In this document: positions 1 through 12,389 of the stretch, one piece after another
How the letters are laid out: the number at the start of each line of letters is the position of its first letter
Numbering within the stretch: the stretch's first letter is position 1
The notes under the pieces: model-generated
Seen by the model: the letters and a program-made list of their open reading frames with translations, nothing else
What the model was told of the DNA's origin: nothing
Database searches by the model: none
Translations under genes and position numbers: made by a program
NCBI GenBank assembly: GCA_946406115.1
Contig: OX291547.1
Span: 8,437,001 to 8,501,000, forward strand
Reading direction: 5' to 3'
Length of the DNA stretch: 64,000 nt
Source: Apoda limacodes
Taxonomy: Eukaryota > Arthropoda > Insecta > Lepidoptera > Limacodidae

Positions 1-3000
1 ATTATTACGTTCAAATGCTCGCCACTTCAATATGACTTGATATGTCCGGCCTTTATTCAAAGAGTTATGTTAGGTGTTTTTTTTTCACCAAGAAACCCCT
101 CTACAGTTACGAATGATTCACTATTTGAGAATTTTGTGATTCGGATAGATAGATACATAAATTGATGCGTTACTTAACAGAGACAAATTTTACATTCCTG
201 TGTTTATCTCCCAACGTAAATGACTTGACCACCGACGAAGTGAGGACGCAGCGGGAATTTGGCAAACACAACACCACTGCCGTTATCGCACTTTATGGTG
301 GTGCATTAGCACATGTGTGGCCTTTATTTGTTCAGTGACTTAATTTACGTTGGCTCATACAATAACGCTGACTTTTTTGAGTGAAGTTGACGGATATTGA
401 TTAGGGTCTAATGCTTAACATATCTTGAAGTGAATTCGTATGTTTCGCAGCATGAAGCGAGGATGGTTCGAGTCATGTTTGGGCCCATCGAGCCCCCTGC
501 GGTGCGTAGACCCGCTGGGAGGACCCTCGTGCACCCAAATTTACATTTAGAATTCGAATACGGGTTATTGTAATGCTTTGCTGTCCGACCAGATAAAGTC
601 AAGTCATTTTGAAATCAATAAACTAAACAAAAATTTGTCACCCGATTCCTGGGGAATTATCCGGTCTATTGTTCGACTCTACTGTTTATATAAACAAAAT
701 TAAAATTTATTTACTATTTTTATTAAAAAAAACTTTGGAAATTGTTTTTAAATTTCAAATATTTGGTTGTTTTTACAATTTCTTTGTTAAAAAGAGTTCT
801 GGCATTATTGAGGTTGCTGTGTAGTGTGGTACTCGTATTTGTTCAGCTCTGAAGTCTGACAATGCAAACATCGTGAGTATCGTGACACCCTCGACAGCAC
901 CGAACAGTAGAATTGTTGAACAAGAAAATACGCTTTCGGGAAGCAGACGCTCAGTTCAAATATTAGTCGAATCCGTACGGAGGTGCGCGTGGACTAATAT
1001 TTAGACACTCCACATAGGTCGTCATAACTCGATGGTTGGGTAAAATATTGTTTCTTTCGTGTTACACTCACGCTTTGGCTGTATAATATTTTTTATTTGT
1101 CGATAGTAATATGTAATATATTCCCATATCAATGAATTATATTGAATTTATACGAGTTAATTTACATCGTGAAATCTATACTTATATAAATTAAGCTATA
1201 AGAGTTGGTTTTTTGTTGCTTAAATGTGCTAATCGGAATTACCAATAGGAAAAAACTTTGTAGTTGATAGCACAATTCTTGTGGAATTTTACGCTGCAAC
1301 CCTTAGGAGCCCAGCGGAAGAAAACAAGTCAGTAAAAACACTCAATAGCAAAGTAATAGCGCGAGCGAGCGATTTCGGGGGACGGCAGCAAAGGAAAGGG
1401 TAGAACAACGTTTGCCAGGTCAGCTAGTATGTTATAATTATTTGAATTTGAGTAAGAAATGTTTAACTTTAATATTCTACAGGTAAATATGTAAAAAATA
1501 ACAATTATCTAAAATACGTTACTCTGTCAGTAATAGGAAACGCATATTTTATCCTTGTTAAAGCTCAATAATTTTGTAGTGCGTATTTGTATAAGAAATA
1601 CGTAAACTGTTCTTATTTTAGAAAACCATTTCAAAAGACATACCTCTAACCTATTAGAGAATTCGTTGTAACTGTTTAAATCCCCACATTTTCTCACAAC
1701 GGGTTAATTTTATTTTTGGCTCCGCCAGCAATAGTTGGTATTAATGGGAGGTTGCGTTTATTTAACCGCTGTTACGACTCGGGTTACGGCCGCGTATGAA
1801 CGCGCACGTCATTTCGTCTGCGCAAACGCATCGTTCGTCATTTGTTATAACGTCGATTTTAGATAAACGTAAACGATTGATTTATATTTCTTTAGTTTAC
1901 GAAGTCTATTTAGATCGTATTACATACAATTCAACATATTATCTTATGTTATCTGTTATCTTAAATTTAGATAATTTTTGTTGGCCCGTTTAAAACAAAT
2001 ATTTTAATGATGTAGTTAACGTTTTAAGTGCATAACAAATCAGTTATATTTAAAGTTATATTAAATTGTTTTCCGGACAGGTACATTATGGATATCTAAC
2101 GTCACAATTTTAACAGGCTAAGAATAATTGACGAAAGTTGTAAGTAGAATTTAAAACGACATAATTAACAATTTTAATCAATTAAATCCTTAAATCGTAC
2201 GAATGCTAATTAGGCGTAGAGTTGTTAGGTTAATTGTGCAAGCGGTTCTATCGTCAGATCTCCTCATGCGTTTGCCCACATTGGCATGCACGAGCGTTCA
2301 ACAAGGGACGGCACTGAGTCCGATTGCATCTTAAGCGTTCGTGATCCGGGAAAATGTTCAACTGTGCTTTATTGTCACGTTTTTACCTGTACACCCGTAA
2401 CCCATGCAAATAATGCGCTATAAAAGTTAACTCTGTCGGCAACTTTACGTACTGGTTTATTATTAAAACTTTTTCGATGCCGCGGGAGAAAGGAATGCAA
2501 GAGTGTGGGCTTAGTTGTGTGTTTCGCACTTCTCGTTTTCTGTTGCACATGCAAATTCAATTCCGTACTTGGGAACCATTTCGAGAATTCGTCGAATGGT
2601 AATGTTTACATTATGCTTCGTGTTTTATTTGCCGTTGTACGTGAGTGGTCTTTCGTGTGTGATAGAATAATATTGACAAGGATGATTCAATATTTCTTTG
2701 TTGGACACGTTTCCCTAATTTTTATTATTAAAACATTAGGATTATTAAGAAATATCTTACGTAAACTGTTATCCAACATAATTTTAATCAATACATTCAG
2801 AATTGATTTAAGTAAAATAAAACGTTTAAACTGTGCTTGGCGACAGTAACAACTTTAGGTATTCACAAAGATTTTTTTTTTTAATAAATAAAAAAATGCA
2901 TGGTTCTAGGCTGTTTGTTTGCTGATTACAATAATATACACACTCAATTCAAGGGAGCAAACAATAAATGTATGGAAAGAAGGGTACCTTGCATGTAATT

Positions 3001-3887
3001 GACTAGTAAAAATAATTATGACTTATTATTGATATTGCAGTGTATGTAACATACATATAACAAACCGAATCGGGATAGTCGTTTTTGAGTAAAATAATTA
3101 GAATATGTGTCTCATTTTTGATTTTCTGTCGGTTAAAAGCTTAAACTAGCCACGTAAATTTGCAATTTAAAAGCCGAACGATGGCGATGTTCATTCTCCT
3201 TTTTAATCTGCCTGCAACGCGCTTCCTGTGCTTTTATTTTGTTTTATTCCAAAGCTACTGTTTTAAATTTCAGTGTGCATTGCGTAGTGCAAATGCTTTT
3301 TATTTGTATCGCGTCCACTGTAAATGTCGTGACTTAGGGAACTTTATCAACGTGGAAAGAACAAAAAGATTCGTTGGTCGTGCAGCCGAGTTTTATCTTA
3401 AACGAACCAGTAGCAGTAATGCCAGTTTAAATTGTAACCGGCAGCCAGGTGGAATAATGGTTGGGCCTCGCCTGCGGGCTTAAAAATAAATGATTAAAAG
3501 GAGACGTGCCCTCCAAGATTCTGTTTGTTTTAGACTCCCCTTTAATCGAGACCGAAAAACCTCACAGCCTCCTTAATTCAAATTTATAGACACCGCATGC
3601 TATCATTATGAATTTACGGTCTATCTCTGACCGGAGATGCCTCGATTCCCCTAGTTAACGTTCCCACTTCATAATATCAATTAACTCATTCATATTTCTT
3701 CATTATAACTGTGTTTGTTTTAAAATACTTATGTCTTGAAAGCAGCTGCAGCTCGTGGTTAATAGCTGTATTAAATTCACCAAAATGGCTCCAGGTTGTA
3801 ATAATGACCCATTGTTAACCATATCTGCAATCTTTCGCATAGCTGGCACCTTAAGTATATCACCTGCACGATGGGCTTATATTATGT

Positions 3888-3907
3888 ATGTATGTATGTA
3901 TGTACTA
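3888..3907 (+). repeat. Short (GTAT)n microsatellite
   Basis: About five GTAT units (atgtatgtatgtatgta) in noncoding DNA. Confidence 0.7.
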
Positions 3908-6330
3908 CCTACATATATATTGTTTAACCAAGCTTTTGAAGTAACTTAATAAAACTTGTCTATATTATTATGATGGTGAAAGGAAAAGACAACAGGCGAG
4001 ACAGCAGCTAGAATATTCCGCACAAGATTTAAATCGTCAGGATGATCAGTGCTTGTTGAGATAATAGATACAAGCAATCCATCTCGTAGTTCGGCTCGTT
4101 TCTTGATGGATCAGTGATGGAGATCACGACTGGTTCCTTTGTTGTTTTGCTTGTTGATAAGCGCCTCGAACCGCTCGTTCCTGTGCCTTGTTACATTTGA
4201 ATAGCATTTTAAAACCTTAATAGGTTTCTGTCTTGCGATGATGGCTTTGAAAAGTGGGCTCGAATTAGTGTTGAGTTCTCTTGGAATTGCTCTTTGTTTT
4301 CTAAGTATTATGAATGCCAGTTGCGTGTTATTTTATTTACATTGTCGAATGCATTTATTTCAAAGAAATTTATATCACGTCAATCACTATTTTATAAAAT
4401 TAAAATAAATAAAATTTCAAATATACTTAAAATTAAAAATGTTAAGTGAATTTGTCATTGATGGTTACTTGTTTTATTTATTATGTAGGGAGAGTATTTA
4501 AATTTCAAAAATATGCCTTTTTATTGTAGGACTGTTTTGAGTTATGCTGAGTATGTAATATAGTTACTATAAGGTACTGTGATTCCATGTTCTTTCTATT
4601 ATTTCTTCTTTATTATTATTTATTATGTATGTAGTGCCATTTTTAAATTCCATATATACATATATGCATAATTGTCATTTCATACTTACCTTTCTTGAGT
4701 TATATGAGTATTGTTATTAAGATGTTCTGTGAATTGATGTTCTATATATTAAATAGCACTCTTTTTTAAAACAGATTACAATAGTAAATAATTGTAAATT
4801 TATGCATGCTTTGTTTTTTCTATGTTTTTATTGTTGTAAATTGTAATATTTATTTATTTCATTTTTTGTAAATTATGTTTTGTTCGCGATGCACGTTGTC
4901 GTCACCTGTAACTGTAGTGCCATTGAACTTGTCACTATAGCTCTAATAGTAAACAATTTATTTAATGTCTCACTATGTTGTTGATCTATTACATAAATAA
5001 ATAAAAATAAATAAAACATAAATCTGGTCGGCTTACTCTTTAATTTCTGATTAGAATAAACTAAATAAAGCCACCTTTATTATTTGATATCTAAAATTTA
5101 CATAAAAACTATTTAAACATAAAATTAGCTATTAAAATATGTAGCTGATCTTTTCTCCATTTGATGCTTTTATATTATTGAAATATACACACATAATAGA
5201 GATAAAGTATGATATTTTAACATTTATTTTCAAGTTAACGTTTACACAAAATATTAAGATATAGAGTTACGTTTTAAATTATGGAATGTGTTGCGTAGGT
5301 TTCATATTAGTCGACCATGATAACATCAACTCATATGAGCTTTGCTTTCTCCGGAGTTCGGACACCAGAGCCGAGATGCTTACTGACCGTGGCTTGTTGT
5401 GACAGCCTCCCACGATTAACTCAATGTTTATATGCGCGCGCGCCGGCCGCCATGTTTGTTTATCTCGATCCACCTCTCCGGCCGTGTTAATAAACGCCTT
5501 GTATTGGAAAAAGTCTTATCTTCCTTTTTCCCTTCACAATTTTTATGTCCGTCGTATGTTTTATTTAGACATTGGTTATTAATAATAATGGTTTTTTCAG
5601 GGTCGTCAGATCAAAATTTAAGATCTCGACTCGACGTGCGTGTAGCCAGTTTTTGTCAGTTTCCTTTTTTTGTACAGTCAGTTGGGTCTCATTTTTATTT
5701 GAGGTTTGAACAAGGGACGCGTACGTGTTGGGTGTATTTTATATTCTAAACAGATGTTATCGCGCGACGTTGTTTGAGAAATTAAATGAATTTGTTTTGT
5801 TTGTTATTCGATATGAATCATACGGATATGTAAATTTTATAATTCCCGTGTTTATTTAAGTATCCAGCAGGTGTCGTGTTTGTTGAATTCAACGAGGGTC
5901 GTCATTTTCTAATGGAATCCACATTAATCGACTGCTGATTATTTATTCTTGTTAATTTGGGGTCTTGCCAGACCATGGTAGCTAGTACGGCTGGTTAACA
6001 CAGCGCATCTAATCGTTGCAGCGGAGCAGGGCAATTGTACAATGGTGTACATCCGGAAACCCTTGTCACGGAAATTCTGGAAAGCCGTGTAATTAGATAG
6101 GTAAAAAGTATTTTTATCTAGTCATGTTCATGGTGAAATGTAGTTGGATTAACTACGTTATATAAATAAATACCTTAGTTCTTTTCTGTTATCATTTGCG
6201 TAGTTTGCTCCGTTTGCTTTGAACTTCAGCCGTAAGTCGTTTATGTAAATTATTCATGAGATTACAATTTTTTTGCTATATACCCCATATCCCATAGGGT
6301 ATGTTAAGGAGCGCTTTTGGATGAAAACTG

Positions 6331-6614
6331 GTTTTAAACGAATTCAACGGGTCAGTTTAAAACCGTCAAATGGTAATTTTTTGTGTAATATAGGTACCGT
6401 TCAAAACCATTTGTGGCAGTTTAAAATGATTGAAAACTATAATTTTTTAGTCAGAGTCCAGTTAAAAGTCACAATAATAGACTTCCTAAATGTCTAAATC
6501 CGTTCACAACATTTTTCAGATATTTGCATTAATTCATATTTTACGGAACTCTAAATTAATTCGTTTAAAACGGGCTATTTGCGGTTTTAAGCCACTGAAT
6601 TTGGTTTTAAACAA
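6331..6614. repeat. Cluster of gttttaaac-like motifs
   Basis: Variants of the near-palindrome GTTTTAAAC recur at least seven times in 280 bp (gttttaaacg, cagtttaaaacc, gttcaaaacc, cagtttaaaatg, cgtttaaaacg, cggttttaag, ggttttaaac). Spacing is irregular, so it may be an inverted-repeat element remnant. Confidence 0.45.
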
Positions 6615-9600
6615 TATAAAATGGTAAAATGCTACATAATATTCAAGATAGTTAAATATATTCACGCAGTGACAATCTGTAACAGTATTTTGTTTATTTT
6701 TATCATTGCATTAACATAATTGAAACTATTTATAATATAGAAAGAATGAAAATAATTATAGAAATCTGCAAAGAATTGCACGACCGCAGCGGGGCACCCG
6801 TTACGTTAACACCGAACGTTTTATCATTTGCTCTCTTTGCCCATTGTTTACTTTACGAGCGATGTTAAAATTTTATGATTTCCATCGAGTCCGACAACTG
6901 TAAATTATTTTCTGGACTGCGGGCGGCTGCCAACTCGATAATGCCCAGTTTTGCACGCGTATCCTTTACTTTAATTTATTATTATAGGGTTGGGTTGAAT
7001 CGTGCCAAGTTGCGAGCAACTTGATGTTATAGATGTAGTTACACGTTTAAAGTATTCACAAAGTTAAAGCCGTTAAAGCTATACAGGTTAAGTATAAGTA
7101 CATAAAAACAGGCGTCGACCCTTGCTATGAGAGCTCTCTTGTTCTCTGCAAACAGCTCTTTTTCAGCCTACGCTCCATCCATGCGAGCAAACTTGTAAGT
7201 ACCTTATATTTTCTTTTTTGTCGTCTTCATTTTGAAGTCGGTAAATAAACTGACGCCAGAAGAATATATGAATGCAAACAATCTATTTTTATTGAAGAAA
7301 CTATAAATTCATGTAGGAGGACATTTTAATATCGTGCACAATTCCATATTCAATTTAAAAATATAACGAAAAACTCAATATTGCATATCCATTGCATCTA
7401 TTTTTATTTGTTAAAAGGTACATATTTTAATATAACATTACATAAATTAGCCCGGTTTGTGACCGCTTTATATTACCTTACCTACTCAAAATTACAATCT
7501 ACCTTTCTGCGACTATAGCTGAATGTTGTCACATTGGAGCCTATATTTCGAAACAGAGCGTTTTGTCGATTTTAAACTTTTTTCCAAGTTTAATATCTTT
7601 AGTAAGGATCCTGGTAACCTATCTAAGTTCCAATATAAACAGCTTCTGTACCGCTTGTATGTGTGTGTTTGTACAAATCCACCGCCAACAGTGTGCCAGG
7701 CCAATATTTGGTGAACGTTATTTGCGTGTTCGTGCTTTGTTATTGGACACCTTCTCTATGTATATACATTCACTATTCATATTACAAACATTCGAATTCA
7801 AGCTTCTTTTCTAAAAAATGTCAGTGTAACATATTTCATTGCCTATCTCTGCTATACCGTGTTAGCGGGTTCGATCCCTGCATTTACGTAATGTAAATTT
7901 GTGTTCTTCTTGAGCCTAGGTGTTTTGTTATAGAAAAAAAATATATAAGTAACCTAAGTACTTGTATCGGCAGTCTAGATCATAGGTTACAATGTCTTAC
8001 TTAGTTTGGTACTAAATAGCCATGTGTGAGATGTCCAGAAAGATTGAACTAAGTAGGTTGGTAACCGTTTTTTTTGCTAGCATTTCGAAATTTCTTATCA
8101 ATACAGTGTTTAAAAATAACAAATTTTATCGCATAACATAAGACAAGTGGTTTTTCGATAAGACGACGATTTTTAAAAGAGTAAGGGGTAAGGGCTACCG
8201 TGCGATAACCTACGTCAAAGGATTGTCGTAATCTATGACATAGATAACTATGAGAAACTTATATCGTTGTCGATCCTTGTGTACGGACTCTGCCTTTCTA
8301 ATTGGATTTAGACTTGTTTAAACTTACAAAACACGAATTAATGTCGAGGGTTGTGGTGGGTTTAATAATTTACAAACATGTCACGAATGCATTCGTGAGG
8401 ATATGTTTTTTTTTCTAGTTTACGTGCTGACTGTTTTTTGTTGTCCCTCTGCCACTTGAGTTGTTGACTGAAATGGGTGACTTGGTATTAAGTTACAGTT
8501 TCTTATGTTTATGTATAAAGCCCTTGGGATCTTGGTTATGTTATTAGAGTTCCAAGAAATTGTTTATGGTTATCATGGTGTCGTCTTGAGAATTTTTAAT
8601 GCCTACCTATACAACTGAATTAAAACGTGTGTTAGGCAAATAATATAAAACTTAGACATCTAATCCTACTATTCAATAAGAAATGATTTTGTTTGAAAAT
8701 AATTGAGTTCTCGAAAATGAAGGAAAAGAACGATTCAATGATGTTTGGTATCTACTCTATGGAGATTTGTATAAAAGATTAATAGATCTAAAGACCTGGA
8801 GAGGTCCGAATACGTTGGACTGCCGTGTTAAGGTCCTGGATTCGATTCTCCGTAAGGGCAAATAATATTGTTACAATTGTTTGGTATATTACGATTATTT
8901 AATTTATATTATGTTTACAATTGGTATTGGTATAGCATTGGTATTTTAATTAAAATTTTAGTCAAACGAACTATACCATCAATTGAAACATGGTAATGTA
9001 CATAACTTAATTTGTTGAATTGGGTATTTCTAGCTTAACGTTAAGTTAGGTATTTTGAACCACATAATATATGCCGCTTAAAATAACCAATCATGCTCTG
9101 TTAGTGTCAGGCCAGCACCGCCATCCGCACATAACTCTGTCGTAGTCAATTTCCTCACAAGCGTCGAAGTAATAAATTCGAGACAACTCGCCCTGTTTAA
9201 TTTCGCAAGTGTTTTGTACAGAGAGTATAAAACAGAGTATAAACATAACAATTATAATGTAAGCAAGTTTGTTTTTCTTTTAATATACTAGCTCTTATCG
9301 CTCCATTACATTTTTACTGCACCGTAATTATTATTTTAGCGATCATGTTTACACTTATACAAAATTCAACGGCAGGTGGATAGTGTTTATATTTAAGGGC
9401 GCGAGTATAAAGAAAGCTAAATTTGTTAGGTAATTCTAACGATCTCGTACCTAGAATGTATACACCACTAAACAATCACTTTTTTCATTGCCTAATGTAA
9501 CAAAATTTACATTGCGCGTAGGTATTTATTAAGTGCCTGTTAAGAATTTTATATTAGAAATTAGACCTAAGTGTAACGTTTTTCTTCGGAATTCAACGGA

Positions 9601-9818
9601 TCTATAATGTTTATGATATTACGCTATATATGTATGTATAATAATTAGCAAGTTGATTAAACACAGAAAGACAAAACTGAGTTTACAATTGTTACCTATG
9701 TTTTGTACGCTTTAAAAACTTACTCTAGCCTACGAACAAAACTATTTTTTGTTTTTTAGCCCCGAGTACAGTAAAATCAAATAAAGAACAGCTAATGTAT
9801 GATAAAGCATGTTTAATT

Positions 9819-9992
9819 TTGACGTGACAACGTCTTATAAATTGGTTTGCCGGGTGACACTTCAAGAAACTGCGTTACGCTCCGCTCACGTTATGCGCTC
9901 ACAATGAGAGCGAGTGAGAGGCACGCGGCATGGTTAGCCCGCCTAAGAGCGAGAGAGACAGACATAAAAAGTGAAAGGCACAAGTTGTCACG
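9819..9992 (+). mobile_element. Dispersed 175-bp repeat, copy 1
   Basis: Begins ttgacgtgacaacgtcttat and includes ttggtttgccgggtgacact, gcgttacgctccgctcacgt and gagcgagagagacagacata. It ends with aagttgtcacg, which mirrors the opening gtgacaacg. It differs from the other copies by a 10-bp segment (gcatggttag) near position 9929. No coding capacity; probably a nonautonomous DNA element. Confidence 0.85.
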
Positions 9993-11976
9993 ATTCCGGA
10001 CGGTTGTCCGACACTAATTTTTTTTTTTGCTACACTTTCGCCATAAAACTTATAGAAAAATGCCGCGATTTGGTCTCACTTTGTCCCTTAACGTATACTT
10101 CTTCATAAATCTATCTTCGCTAACTTTGTTTATATTCCTTGTACACTATGATTTTGAACATGCTTTGTTTTTTTCTTATCAAGTAAACAAACGCTTTAAA
10201 ATAGCCTATTAATATCTTTAATATATTTTCAATAATGCATTAAAGTTTCAAGTTAATTAGTGGTTTAATTTTAAATGAATTAACTGAGTTTCCGCTTTGC
10301 TGCACTTCATTAAGCAGAGAAGATTCCAATAGACATCTGGAACTGACGCAAAAAATCGGGAAAAGATTCCGACTGTCAAACTAAGCAGTTGGATTAGTCG
10401 GGCGGGAGTCGAATCCGGGCATCCAAGCAAAAAGCCACATCCATCAAGGCGCCAATTGACATTCTATTTTTAAGGTATAGATGAATATTACACTGTCCAG
10501 AATTAACTAGTATTGTTAAACGAATTTTAATTTATCCATCTCTGTTAATAATAATTATTTCCTCTAACCAAAGGTTTGCCTAGTAGAGATCGCTTTAATC
10601 GCAATAAGGTCACCTATTTTGTTATTGTATTGTATTGTTTTGTTATTGTATTTCTTTTGTGTAATGTGCAATAAAGAAAATTCATTGATTAATTTCCTTC
10701 ATTTTTTCATTATTTAATTTTAAAACAAGAGGGTTCTGTTATAATCCAGTCGATGTTTTTATTCGTAGATTTTTTGTGTATCGCACGATATCAGTCATAA
10801 AGCTACGTATATGTGCCGATATTGCAAATGATCCACCTTATTACGACGCTACTGAATAAAAGCAACTAAGATCCTTGACTAATTTTTATCTATATTAATC
10901 TGTATACATTGCTTGATAGCATGTAAATCTTTATACATCACACACAATTAAGCGGTATTGTAAATTATCCAACTGATTGTGACTCGCTACCGTGTTCAAA
11001 TATAAAACCAAGAAAGATCCTTTACTAATTTAACCGATATGCATGACGTCGTGAACGTCACACGGTAACACATTTAAATGATTATTTATACATTTTATTA
11101 ATTGGCTGTAGTCTTTCAAACGACTTAATTACACAATTTTATTGTTTTTGTTTATAGATATTACTCGATTAATGTCATGGTTTTCTTTAATTAGGCGCCC
11201 GGTCCAATATAAATGCAATTTGTTTAAAGCATAATTAAATTGCGAAATAAAATATACAGTCTTATCTCTTTTCTGTTAAACCAACCCATTTAGTTAACTA
11301 ATTAGTGATTATACAAATTAATAAGTCTTGTATAATTAAATTCGTGTAGGTGCCTGATTATACCTACATCTTTAAGGCGCCCGGTTTAATTAGGGCTTGT
11401 AATTGCATTACAATGTAAGCAATTAAAACACGTTGGGGAACGTGGGGTAAATGATATGTGTAATGTAATGTGGCAGCAGCGGTGAGGGATGGAGGTGATT
11501 ATTGCTCGCATTACCCTGACGACGTGTAACCCTCCTTAAAAGTTAGAAGGTAACCTTGTGTATCCTGAAATACTTTTCGGTTTCGATTAAATGTGTCAGA
11601 TGTCATATAAAAACAGTTGTATAGAAAATTGGAGTATATGTAATACTAAAAACGATCTTGATCTTAGGTAGTCTTAAATCATGAAAAACATGTTCCTTGT
11701 GCTAATTTTTTTTAGATATATTCGGAATTCTTGGGCAGCTGTATTGAAGTAAGCCTGGTAACTTTTTTATCTTGTTCTCCAATCCATTCCCAGGTTAAAA
11801 TCTTGGATGTTTAGGCCAAAAATAGGCTTTGCTTTTTTTCTATTTGTAAACATTCAAGGAACATAGGAAAACTAAATGCAAGGCGTTTTTAACCTCTGGA
11901 AAATTAGTAGTAGTAAGTACTTACTAAGGAAGTGCTTTAATTTTTGTGGTAAACCCAGGAAAGGTTGAAGTAAATA
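9993..11976. other. No gene recognised
   Basis: AT-rich. A degraded tRNA-like string lies near 10385-10455 (on the - strand ggattcgactcccgcc, a B-box form), but no cloverleaf forms. Nothing else was seen. Confidence 0.55.
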
Positions 11977-12387
11977 AAGGATGTCCCAAAATTCATTCAA
12001 GATTTGAATTTACCGACATTTGCGTTTAAAACAAGAGAACAACAACAAAGGCTTATTGTTAAACAAACAATATCTTAAAAATATTATAAAAGTTTTTTGA
12101 GCAATCCTAAGCGATGCATCGTATTATCATGATTTTTTGCTGCATGGCTGCAAATTTTGGCATTGCCCCCTTATCATATTTTTAAATACCAGTAGATTTC
12201 TTTCTATGGTGTTGTTTGAAGTCAAACACAACAACAAGCCCACAACCAAAGCGCATTGGCGGAGAGTCGATACAAAGCTGCATCGACAAATTCGGACTAG
12301 ATGTTCTAATAAAGATATTACAATTTTTTAAGAAATTTCTGTGGTTTCTACGTAATTCAAATATTGCGTAAAATTTTGAACATCCTT
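11977..12387. mobile_element. 411-bp TIR element with TA duplication
   Basis: The left end aaggatgtcccaaaattcat and the right end, complement of attttgaacatcctt, form an imperfect terminal inverted repeat beginning AAGGATGT. Each is flanked by TA (11975-11976 and 12388-12389). TA duplication is the mark of Tc1/mariner-type transposition. The interior has a 64-residue open frame without a transposase motif, so it is nonautonomous. Confidence 0.7.
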
Positions 12388-12389
12388 TA

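Larger units (their letters stand above)
1..9818. other. No gene recognised
   Basis: AT-rich sequence. Open frames of 60-114 codons occur but lack family motifs or plausible splice contexts. Small GC-rich patches (about 1360-1430, 1780-1850, 5420-5480, 6780-6960) show no RNA or coding pattern. Isolated B-box-like strings near 7870 (gggttcgatccctgc) and 8840 (ggattcgattctcc) are probably SINE scraps. Confidence 0.6.

Noticed and set aside
2477..2849. Hydrophobic 114-codon frame with a signal-peptide look and a nearby gtgagt
   Set aside because: It needs a GTG start, has no family motif, and the hydrophobicity is expected from AT-rich sequence.
3160..3483. 107-codon open frame as a small gene
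   Set aside because: No motif, no splice support, and the residue composition follows base composition.
7128..7198. Possible signal-peptide exon: ATG frame MRALLFSANSSFSAYAPS with a gtaagt donor
   Set aside because: The donor leaves two bases of a codon, whereas the first receptor exon needs one, and the peptide does not resemble a RYK N-terminus.
10385..10455. tRNA gene on the - strand
   Set aside because: Only the B box is convincing; no acceptor stem or anticodon arm can be formed.
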